NCBI GenBank assembly: GCA_050694015.1 | Contig: JBOGWY010000350.1 | Location: 1 to 23,361, forward strand | DNA length: 23,361 nt | Origin: JBOGWY01 sp050694015 | GTDB taxonomy: Bacteria; Actinomycetota; CADDZG01; WHSQ01 | Direction: 5' to 3' | Shown here: in pieces, positions 6,017 through 12,242 of the stretch | Position numbering within the stretch: the first letter of the stretch is position 1 | How the letters are laid out: each line of letters opens with the position of its first letter | Translations under genes and position numbers: made by a program | The notes under the pieces: model-generated | Database searches by the model: none | The model's input: the letters and a program-made list of their open reading frames with translations, nothing else | Told to the model about the DNA's origin: nothing

Positions 6017-6841
6017 CTACGGCGCCGGTGGCGCCGGGGGCCTCGGGGCCCGGCCCGACGGGGTCTCTCCCGTGAACGTCGACATGTCCTCGCCGAAGGC
6101 CGCCTTGAAGGGGGCCAGCAACTCGATCGGGATCGGGACGACGAGAGTCGAGTTCTTCTCCGACGACACCTCGGTGATGGTCTGCAGGTAGCGCAGCTGG
6201 TAGGCGATCGGGTGGCGGGCGATGACCTCGGCGGCCTGCGCGAGCCGTTCCGACGCTTGGAACTCACCCTCGGCGTTGATGATCTTGGCACGGCGCTCGC
6301 GCTCCGCTTCGGCCTGGCGGGCCATCGCGCGTTGCATCTCGACCGGCAGGTCGACGTCCTTGATCTCGACGAACGCGACCTTGACGCCCCACGCATCGGT
6401 GTCCTCGTCGATGATCCGCTGGAGGTCCGAGTTGAGACGATCGCGCTCGGTGAGGATCTGGTCGAGCTCCACCTTGGAGAGCACCGCACGAAGGATCGTT
6501 TGCGCCTTCTGCGAGGTGGCGAAGAGGTAGTTCTGCACCTCGACGATCGCTTTGACCGGATCGAGGACCTGGAAATACGTCACGGCGTTCACGCGGATCG
6601 TGACGTTGTCCTTCGTGATGATGTCCTGCGGGGGCACGTCGAGCGTGACGATCTGGAGATTGACCTTCACCATCTTGTCGATGAACGGGATGATGAAGAA
6701 GAGACCAGGCCCCTTCGCGCCGACGACACGGCCCAGTCGGAAGATGACGCCGCGTTCGTACTCCTGGACTATCCGCACCGCAAGCCCAAGGAAGATAAGT
6801 AATCCGAAGAAGAGAACGACCGCGAGTCCCAGGATCTCCAT
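6017..6841 (-). CDS. Slipin (SPFH/band-7 stomatin-like membrane protein)
   Basis: The product is 274 residues. An N-terminal membrane anchor (residues 3-24, ILGLAVVLFFGLLIFLGLAV) is followed by the SPFH domain: VQEYERGVIFRLGRV, GPGLFFIIPFIDKM, VPPQDIITKDNVTIRVNAVTYFQV, and a helical segment with RAMARQAEAERERRAKIINAE. This is the stomatin/slipin pattern of membrane-microdomain scaffolds. The C-terminus is a short Pro/Ala/Gly-rich tail after ETPSGRA. The ATG at 6841 overlaps the NfeD stop as TGATG, so I prefer it to the TTG at 6844. Slipins are typically encoded beside NfeD proteases, which cleave the slipin C-terminal hydrophobic segment. The pair probably works in membrane quality control. 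Confidence 0.9.
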   Translation of the reverse strand: MEILGLAVVLFFGLLIFLGLAVRIVQEYERGVIFRLGRVVGAKGPGLFFIIPFIDKMVKVNLQIVTLDVPPQDIITKDNVTIRVNAVTYFQVLDPVKAIVEVQNYLFATSQKAQTILRAVLSKVELDQILTERDRLNSDLQRIIDEDTDAWGVKVAFVEIKDVDLPVEMQRAMARQAEAERERRAKIINAEGEFQASERLAQAAEVIARHPIAYQLRYLQTITEVSSEKNSTLVVPIPIELLAPFKAAFGEDMSTFTGETPSGRAPRPPAPPAP

Positions 6842-8178
6842 CAACTCTCCCCTTTCACGACCTCATGCTCGTGGAGCGGTTCCACGAGCAGAACGAGACC
6901 TTCGGTTGCCTTGACCTGAACCTTCTCGCCCGCGGCGATGCCCATTTCCATCGTGCGCGCGCGCCACAGCATGCCCTTGGTTACGACGGTGCCCTCCGGA
7001 GCGATATCCGTCTTGGCCTCGGCGATGGAACCGATGATGCCTTCTTCACCGGTGATGGGTCGTCTTAGGCGAACCCTCAGCGCCGCAGTCATCACCGAGA
7101 TGAAGAAGATCAGAGTTCCGGCGACCGCGGCGACGATCGCCCCGATGGAGACGTTGAGATCGGCGCCCGACACGAGCAGCATGCCTCCGGCGATCAGACC
7201 CACGACACCTCCCGCCGTCCACACGCCGAGTCCCGCGGTATGGAGATCGACCAGCAGGAACGACACCGCCAACACGATGAGGAGGACGCCGGCCCAGTTA
7301 GTCGGCAGAACGCTGAGCGCGTAGAAGCCGAGCAGCAGCGCGACACCGCCGAGGATGCCGGCGAGACCGATGCCGGGGTTGTACATCTCGAAGATGATCC
7401 CGAACATCCCGACGAGCAACAACAGGTACGCGACATCGGGACTCGTCACCGCGTGCAGCAGGCGTTGCAGCAGGTTCATCTCCTGGAAACGGACCGCGAC
7501 GCTCGGCGTCGCGTCGGCTTCGTCCCAGGTCTCGAGCGTCACGGTGCCGCCGGCGGTCTCCGCCTCGCGCCCGTCGAGCGTCTCGAGGAGCTGCCCCAAC
7601 GACGACGCGAGCCCGTTCACGGCTCCCGTCTCGGCGGCCTCGGTCGCCCCGATCGAGGCCGCGTCGCGCACGGCGGCTTCGGCGAAGTCCGGATCGTGGC
7701 CGCGGTCGATCGCGAGTTCTTGGATGAACGCGGCGGCGTCGTTGGTGACCTTGTCTCCGAGTGTGTCGCCGTCGCCGAGGTTGATCGGTGTCGCGGCGCC
7801 GATCTCGGTCGAGGAGGCCATGAACGAGAGCGTCGCGGCGTAGGCGATGAAGGTTCCGGCCGAGGCGGCGCGGGCGCCGCGCGGTGCGACCCACACGATC
7901 ACCGGGACCTCGGAGTCGAGGATCTCCTGGATGATCTCGCGCATCGAGACGTCGAGGCCCCCCGGGGTATCGAGCTGGATCACGAGCGCATGGACGCCGT
8001 CGGCCTGGGCTCCCTCGATCCGGTCCCTCAGGTACTCGGAGACCTGCGGGTCGATCGGACCGGTGATCTCGACGAGGTCGACGGTCTGCTCCGGCGGGGG
8101 GTCCTGCGCCAGCGCCGGCCCGGCGATGAGCAGCAACAAGCCGGCGATCAGGAGCCCCGCGAAGAGCGAGCGTTTCAT
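6841..8178 (-). CDS. nfeD: NfeD-family membrane serine protease (ClpP-class) with C-terminal OB-fold domain
   Basis: The product is 445 residues. It starts with a signal peptide (MKRSLFAGLLIAGLLLLIAG, cleavage near ALA-Q at 24/25), then a periplasmic-type ClpP/crotonase-like protease domain: VHALVIQLDTPGGL (residues 62-75), APRGARAASAGTF with the catalytic Ser106, and GDKVTNDAAAF with the catalytic Lys143. A block of several membrane helices follows (about 270-380), then a C-terminal NfeD OB-fold (GEEGIIGSIAEAKTDIAPEG, VKATEGLVLLV). This is the long, protease-bearing NfeD type. I chose ATG 8178 because the signal peptide begins there; the open frame upstream is antisense to the ArsA gene. Its stop overlaps the slipin start, so the two are coupled. 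It is divergent from the ArsA gene, sharing a 54-bp promoter region. Confidence 0.9.
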   Translation of the reverse strand: MKRSLFAGLLIAGLLLLIAGPALAQDPPPEQTVDLVEITGPIDPQVSEYLRDRIEGAQADGVHALVIQLDTPGGLDVSMREIIQEILDSEVPVIVWVAPRGARAASAGTFIAYAATLSFMASSTEIGAATPINLGDGDTLGDKVTNDAAAFIQELAIDRGHDPDFAEAAVRDAASIGATEAAETGAVNGLASSLGQLLETLDGREAETAGGTVTLETWDEADATPSVAVRFQEMNLLQRLLHAVTSPDVAYLLLLVGMFGIIFEMYNPGIGLAGILGGVALLLGFYALSVLPTNWAGVLLIVLAVSFLLVDLHTAGLGVWTAGGVVGLIAGGMLLVSGADLNVSIGAIVAAVAGTLIFFISVMTAALRVRLRRPITGEEGIIGSIAEAKTDIAPEGTVVTKGMLWRARTMEMGIAAGEKVQVKATEGLVLLVEPLHEHEVVKGES

Positions 8179-8232
8179 GCATCCATGGTCGCAGACGGGG
8201 GGGATTCCGTTTTCGTGGGGTAGAAAGCGCTG

Positions 8233-9234
8233 GTGCTGATCGACGAGTTCCTCGACCCCAAGATCCTCGTCGTCTCGGGCAAGGGCGGGGTCGGGAAGAC
8301 CACCGTGGCGGCGGCTCTCGCGCTGGTCGCGGCGCGACGGGGCCGCAAGGTGTGCGTGGCCGAGGTCGATCGCAAGGGGAACCTGCCGCACCTACTCGGG
8401 GGCGGAGACCTCGGCTACAAGCCCAGCGAGGTGTCGCCCGGGGTGTGGGGAATGAACATCGTGCCGGACAAGGCGCTCGAGGAGTACCTCAACGTCCAGT
8501 ACCACATGAAGCGCTTCAGCAGGATCTTCACGACCACGCACTTCGTCGACTACATCACGACCGCGGGGCCGGGCCTGAAGGACATCCTCGTGCTCGGGAA
8601 GATCTGGTACCTCGAGCAGGGGCGCACGGAGGCCGAGGGCGGCGCGACGCAGTCCTTCGACACGATCATCGTCGACGCGCCCGCGGCCGGGCACATGGTC
8701 ACGTTCCTCTCGGCCCCCATGGGCCTGTCCGATGCGGTGCGGCTCGGACCGGTGCGCCGGCAGTCGGACTGGCTCGTCGGCATGCTGCAGGATCCGAAGC
8801 GAACGCGGGTCCACCTCGTGACACTCGCCGAAGAGATGCCGGTGTCGGAGACGCTCGAGACCGTGCACGCGCTCGAGGGCAAGCTCGGCATCGACTCCGG
8901 GCCGGTGTTCGCGAACGCGATCTACTCGGAGCTGTTCTCCGGGACCGAAGAGGTGATGCTCGTGCAGATGGCCGCCGACGGCGACTACTCGACGCTGCGC
9001 AAAGAGGCGGAAGCCGTCGGATTGCATCTCGACCCCGACGATCTCGAAGGACTCGTCGGGTACGCGCGCTTCCTCGAGGCCAAGCGCGCGATCCAGACGC
9101 AGCATCTCAAGACCCTGCACAAGGGCATCGACGACCCGATACTGGAGCTGCCGTTCCTGTTCTCCGCCGGGCTTGCCCTGCCGGACGTGGAGACGCTCGC
9201 GGACGTGATGGAAGAGAGGATCCAGAAACTGTGA
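8233..9234 (+). CDS. ArsA/Get3-like ATPase, first paralogue (signature lysine present)
   Basis: The product is 333 residues from GTG 8233. The deviant Walker A motif VSGKGGVGKTT (Lys17 signature, Lys22) is near the N-terminus, followed by RGRKVCVAEVD and the switch-II-like VDAPAAGHMVTFL around residue 150. The fold is that of SIMIBI-class ATPases which work as dimers. It lacks the cysteine pair that binds arsenite in ArsA and the CxxC of eukaryotic Get3, so it is not an arsenite-pump ATPase on sequence grounds. Its stop overlaps the next gene's GTG as GTGA, so the two products are made together and probably heterodimerise. The same tandem pair lies beside whiB4/wblA in mycobacteria (Rv3679-Rv3680) and Streptomyces. 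Exact cargo is unknown. Confidence 0.88.
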   Translation: MLIDEFLDPKILVVSGKGGVGKTTVAAALALVAARRGRKVCVAEVDRKGNLPHLLGGGDLGYKPSEVSPGVWGMNIVPDKALEEYLNVQYHMKRFSRIFTTTHFVDYITTAGPGLKDILVLGKIWYLEQGRTEAEGGATQSFDTIIVDAPAAGHMVTFLSAPMGLSDAVRLGPVRRQSDWLVGMLQDPKRTRVHLVTLAEEMPVSETLETVHALEGKLGIDSGPVFANAIYSELFSGTEEVMLVQMAADGDYSTLRKEAEAVGLHLDPDDLEGLVGYARFLEAKRAIQTQHLKTLHKGIDDPILELPFLFSAGLALPDVETLADVMEERIQKL

Positions 9235-10382
9235 CTGCGGTCTCCGACGTCCTGCAGAACAAAGAGATCATCGTATGTGCCGGCTCCGGCGGCGTCGGCA
9301 AGACGACGACGGCCGCCGCGATCGCGCTGCAAGCCGCGATCGAAGGCAAGAAGGCCGCGGTGCTGACGATCGATCCGGCGAAACGTCTCGCGTCGTCGCT
9401 GGGGCTCAAGGAACTGTCCAACGACCCGGTCAAGGTCAACATGCGCACGTTCACCGCGGCAGGTCTCAAGCCGAAGGGCGAGCTTCACGCCATGATGCTC
9501 GACACGAAGTCGACGTTCGATCACGTCGTGCTCCAGTACGCGCCGACGCGCGAACAGGCCGAGCGCATCATCGCGAACCGCTTCTACAAGAACATCTCGG
9601 GGACCCTGTCGGGCACGCAGGAATACATGGCGATGGAGAAGCTCTACGAGCTCTACGGCCAGGGCGGCTTCGACCTCATCGTGATCGACACGCCGCCGAC
9701 GAGGAACGCTCTCGACTTCCTCGACGCCCCGAAACGGATGACCGACTTCTTCGAGAGCCGCGTGCTCCGGTGGTTCTTGATCCCGTACCTCAAGGCCGGA
9801 GGGGGCGTGATGCGGTTCGCGAACGTCGCGGCGTCGGCGTTCCTCAAGGTCGTGACGCGGATCGTGGGGGCCGACGTCCTCCAGGACACGGCCGAGTTCT
9901 TCGGCAATCTCGAGGGCATGTACGACGGGTTCAAACAGCGGGCGCGCGACGTGGCGAGGCTCCTGCAATCCGACGTCACGTCGTTCGTCGTCGTGACGTC
10001 ACCGTCGGCCGACTCCGTCTCCGAGGCGACGTTCTTCGCGTCCCGCCTCAACGAATCGGGCCTGCCGTTCGGGGCGCTCGTCGTGAACCGCGTGCACCCC
10101 AAGTACGGCGACGAGATCGATGCGAAGCCGCGGCAACTCAACAAGCTCGAGCAGGGCGGCGACGACGCCCGGCTCCTCGCGAAGCTGCTCGACAACCACG
10201 CCGCGTTCATGCGCCTCGTCCATCTGGAAGAGAAGAACCTCGATGCACTTGCGCGCAAGATCCCCCGCCACAAATGGGTGCGCGTGCCGTACCTGGAGCG
10301 CGAGGCGGTCGACTTCCCGGGTCTCATCGCGATCGCCGAGCAGCTCTTCGGTCTCGACGAGACGGCGGAACGAGCGGGATAG
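9231..10382 (+). CDS. ArsA/Get3-like ATPase, second paralogue (signature lysine replaced by serine)
   Basis: The product is 383 residues from GTG 9231; the long open frame upstream is only a shadow of the preceding gene. The P-loop reads CAGSGGVGKTTTAAA: the catalytic Lys24 is kept, but the signature lysine of GKGGVGKT is Ser19. Downstream are VLTIDPAKRLASSLGL, a typical ArsA segment binding phosphate and Mg, and FDLIVIDTPPTRNALDFLDAP at the switch-II position. A C-terminal helical region continues to residue 383. With the first paralogue having the lysine, a dimer of the two would have unequal sites. The 4-bp overlap implies coupled translation. Eleven bases after the stop the sdhC gene begins. 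Function is inferred by family: ATP-driven delivery or sorting of a protein or membrane client. Confidence 0.87.
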   Translation: MTAVSDVLQNKEIIVCAGSGGVGKTTTAAAIALQAAIEGKKAAVLTIDPAKRLASSLGLKELSNDPVKVNMRTFTAAGLKPKGELHAMMLDTKSTFDHVVLQYAPTREQAERIIANRFYKNISGTLSGTQEYMAMEKLYELYGQGGFDLIVIDTPPTRNALDFLDAPKRMTDFFESRVLRWFLIPYLKAGGGVMRFANVAASAFLKVVTRIVGADVLQDTAEFFGNLEGMYDGFKQRARDVARLLQSDVTSFVVVTSPSADSVSEATFFASRLNESGLPFGALVVNRVHPKYGDEIDAKPRQLNKLEQGGDDARLLAKLLDNHAAFMRLVHLEEKNLDALARKIPRHKWVRVPYLEREAVDFPGLIAIAEQLFGLDETAERAG

Positions 10383-10393
10383 GATTCGCAGCC

Positions 10394-10876
10394 ATGCTCG
10401 CCGCGCGGATGATCGAAGGCCTCGTCTTCGTACTCACCATCGGTTCCGGGATATTCGTTGCATACATGCTGGTGGGTCTCTTCCGCCTGTCGCCGGCGCT
10501 GGACGGCACGCGCTACAAGGGTGGGCTCGGGCAATGGTCGTGGGCCGCCCACCGCATCACCGGTGTGCTCGTGGTGGCGTTCCTCTTCGGTCACATCGTC
10601 GACACGTTCGCGGTCGGATTCGGGCCGGAGCTGTACGACGAGACGATCTCCCTCTACCAGCAATGGTGGTTCAAGCCGTTCGAGGTCGCGTTGATCGCGG
10701 CGACGCTCTATCACGCGCTGAACGGGCTCCGCATCATCCTTTTCGACTTCTGGCCGAAGCTCGCGCTCAAGCAGAAGGCGTTCGCGTATGCCGAGTTCGT
10801 CTTGTTCGTGATCGGCTTCACACCGGCCGCGTTCTTCATGTTGCGCAGCGCCCTCGAGGAATCACCCTTTTCGTGA
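10394..10876 (+). CDS. sdhC: Succinate dehydrogenase/fumarate reductase cytochrome b subunit, SdhC-like (no other sdh genes nearby)
   Basis: The product is 160 residues with about four membrane helices. The SdhC signatures are intact: WSWAAHRITGVLVVAFLFGH (the S-x-x-HRxTG motif, His53) and YHALNGLRIILFDFWP (HxxxGxRxxxxD, with His107 the expected haem ligand). An additional hydrophobic segment (residues 8-29) precedes the core, making it longer than the 110-130 residues common in actinobacteria. SdhC anchors the flavoprotein/iron-sulfur subunits in the membrane and binds haem and quinone. Here no sdhA, sdhB or sdhD is adjacent: the gene sits between ArsA2 (11-bp gap) and a hypothetical gene (11-bp gap). 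AGGA at 10381-10384 is a plausible ribosome binding site. Family assignment is good; whether it serves the main complex II is uncertain. Confidence 0.85.
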   Translation: MLAARMIEGLVFVLTIGSGIFVAYMLVGLFRLSPALDGTRYKGGLGQWSWAAHRITGVLVVAFLFGHIVDTFAVGFGPELYDETISLYQQWWFKPFEVALIAATLYHALNGLRIILFDFWPKLALKQKAFAYAEFVLFVIGFTPAAFFMLRSALEESPFS

Positions 10877-10887
10877 GGATGCATTAG

Positions 10888-11763
10888 ATGGCCACCACCG
10901 ACCCGGGCATCCTGGGCCGCATCGGCGCCACGCTCGACGAGGTCGCGAGCTACGTCGGTCGTTACGGCATCGCTCCAGGGGACGCGAGCGCCAAGGGCAT
11001 CCTGCGCATCGAGCTCGAGCGCGACGTCAAGCGCATCGTGCAGGCCTACTGGACGCCGTTCCAGGCCGCGGTCCCCGGCTACTCGATCGGGCTCCACCTC
11101 GAGGTTGCCGAACCGACCGTGCACTGGGCCGAGGCGTATCTCTCCGAGGAGTTCGAGAACTGGGTCTTCGTGTTCATCGAGCGAGCCGACGGCGAGATCC
11201 AACTGCAGCAGTACGCGAACCACTCGACGCCACGGGAAGCGATAGACACGTTCTTCAAGCTCGCAGGCTGGTACGTGCTGACCGCGACCGATACCAAGTG
11301 GTCGGACGTCCGTTACCAGGTGTCGGCGGAGCTCCCGTGGGGCGAGCTGCAGTCTGCGACCGCGGCGGCGGCCACCAGCGGCGCGGTTTTGGAGTCGCTG
11401 AAGAAGTCCACGATCATGTGGCTGCGGTGGCGCCATGGGGGCCGGGTCCACCAGATGCCCGTCTGGTACGTCTACGACCAGAAGGTCGGAAAGATCTACG
11501 TGCTCTCCGGCGAGAGGCAGCAGACGCTGCCGGGGGCCGAGCAGATGCGCGAGTGCGAGGTCATCCTCAGATGGAAGGGCCGCAACTCGTCGGTGGCCGA
11601 GCTCAACGCTCTCGTCGACGTCATCTCGGGCGACGACCCCAGGTGGACCGAGGTCGCGGATCGCATCGCGGAGAAGCGCTTGAACATCCCCGGGGCTCCC
11701 GAAGACACCGCCGAGCGGTGGCGGGACGAGTGCGTGATCCTGGAACTGTCGCTAGAGAGCTAG
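10888..11763 (+). CDS. Two-domain protein with a PNPOx-like split-barrel C-terminal half
   Basis: The product is 291 residues with no signal peptide or membrane segment. The C-terminal half (from about residue 175: KKSTIMWLRWRHGGRVHQMP, VWYVYDQKVGKIYVLSG, MRECEVILRWKGRNS, ERWRDECVILEL) has the strand order of FMN/F420-binding split beta-barrel proteins related to pyridoxamine 5'-phosphate oxidase. The N-terminal half is not recognised; it contains aromatic-rich segments (VQAYWTPFQAAVPGYS; FENWVFVFIERADGE). The gene follows sdhC by 11 bp with GAGGATG as ribosome binding site and is the last gene of this operon, ending 18 bp before the convergent whiB gene. Cofactor and reaction are not determinable here. 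Fold call moderate, function unknown. Confidence 0.65.
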   Translation: MATTDPGILGRIGATLDEVASYVGRYGIAPGDASAKGILRIELERDVKRIVQAYWTPFQAAVPGYSIGLHLEVAEPTVHWAEAYLSEEFENWVFVFIERADGEIQLQQYANHSTPREAIDTFFKLAGWYVLTATDTKWSDVRYQVSAELPWGELQSATAAAATSGAVLESLKKSTIMWLRWRHGGRVHQMPVWYVYDQKVGKIYVLSGERQQTLPGAEQMRECEVILRWKGRNSSVAELNALVDVISGDDPRWTEVADRIAEKRLNIPGAPEDTAERWRDECVILELSLES

Positions 11764-11796
11764 ACGGCTACTTGCCCGTCGTTAGACGGCTACTTG
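11761..11796. repeat. 14-bp direct repeat at two convergent stop codons
   Basis: TAGACGGCTACTTG occurs at 11761-11774 and 11783-11796, period 22 bp. The first copy begins with the TAG stop of the split-barrel gene; the second contains the last codons and most of the stop of whiB on the opposite strand. GACGG (11763-11767) can also pair with CCGTC (11776-11780), but no T-run follows, so I do not call a terminator. Confidence 0.85.
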
Positions 11797-12030
11797 ATTG
11801 ATGGACTGGCGGCGGTAGCGACGACGCTCTCGCTCCGTGAGGCCGCCCCACACGCCGTGATCGACCGGCGTCTCCATCGCGTACTGCAAGCACTGCGCGC
11901 GAACGGGACAGTCGCGGCAGATGCGCTTGGCTTCCTTGTGCTCGATCGCTCCGGGCGAGAACCACAGGTCGGGATCGTTGCGGGCACAGAGAGCGGCGGC
12001 TCTCCAGTCTTCGCCGGTGGCTAGACGCAA
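11782..12030 (-). CDS. whiB: WhiB-family iron-sulfur transcriptional regulator (WhiB4/WblA-like)
   Basis: The product is 82 residues from TTG 12030. This start is supported by a perfect GGAGGT (12042-12037) six bases upstream; a longer frame to 12156 has no such site. The four cluster cysteines are Cys15, Cys38, Cys41 and Cys47 in ALCARNDPDLWF, RICRDCPVRAQC, followed by the WhiB turn HGVWGGLTERERRR. Twenty-two residues separate the first two cysteines, close to WhiB4. The protein would hold a [4Fe-4S] cluster, respond to redox or NO, and act through the primary sigma factor. Position convergent to an ArsA pair agrees with WhiB4/WblA. It diverges from the CopC-like gene, sharing a 212-bp control region. 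WhiB family is certain; the WhiB4 subtype is inferred. Confidence 0.9.
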   Translation of the reverse strand: MRLATGEDWRAAALCARNDPDLWFSPGAIEHKEAKRICRDCPVRAQCLQYAMETPVDHGVWGGLTERERRRYRRQSINQVAV

Positions 12031-12242
12031 TCGAGTACCTCCACAAGTAACTTCGGGGGCTGTTTCTGTCCTTGGGACACTAGTTCCGCAAGCGCAAGAA
12101 TCCGATAGCCCATCGGAACCGTTTCGATTTGGTCCCGTTGGGGGGGTATGAACCACCCGTGGGGTAGTCCGTTCGGACTAGTTATCTCCCATTAGGTCAC
12201 GTACGCCCCAGTACGCCCACTACGTACGCGCAGGAGGGCCGC
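12031..12242. promoter_or_regulatory. Divergent control region between whiB and the CopC-like gene
   Basis: This 212-bp region contains three symmetric or repeated elements: TCCGAT-agccc-ATCGGA (12101-12117); the perfect inverted repeat TAGTCCG-TT-CGGACTA (12165-12180); and a direct repeat GTACGCCC at 12201 and 12211 with a third GTACGC at 12224. GGGGGGTATG (12145-12154) and GGGGTAG (12161-12167) also resemble one half of copper-sensor (CsoR) sites, but the matching TACCCC half is absent. The GGAGGT of whiB and the AGGAGGG of the CopC-like gene flank it. Regulator identity is unknown. Confidence 0.5.

Noticed and set aside
5769..6191. Plus-strand open frame containing repeated MSDN..RDVTR strings
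   Set aside because: The repetition comes from the DNA repeat, and the frame runs antisense into the slipin gene.
8179..8391. Upstream extension of NfeD to 8391
   Set aside because: It is antisense to the ArsA gene and lies before a clear signal peptide at 8178.
8233..10382. Annotation as arsenite efflux ATPase genes (arsA)
   Set aside because: No arsenite-binding cysteines, no arsB/arsR/arsC genes nearby, and the switch motif differs from DTAPTGH; only the fold is shared.
11763..11780. Terminator between the split-barrel gene and whiB
   Set aside because: Only a five-base stem with no T-run; it is better explained by the direct repeat.
12031..12156. Longer WhiB starting at ATG 12156
   Set aside because: The TTG at 12030 has a perfect GGAGGT six bases upstream and gives the usual compact WhiB length.
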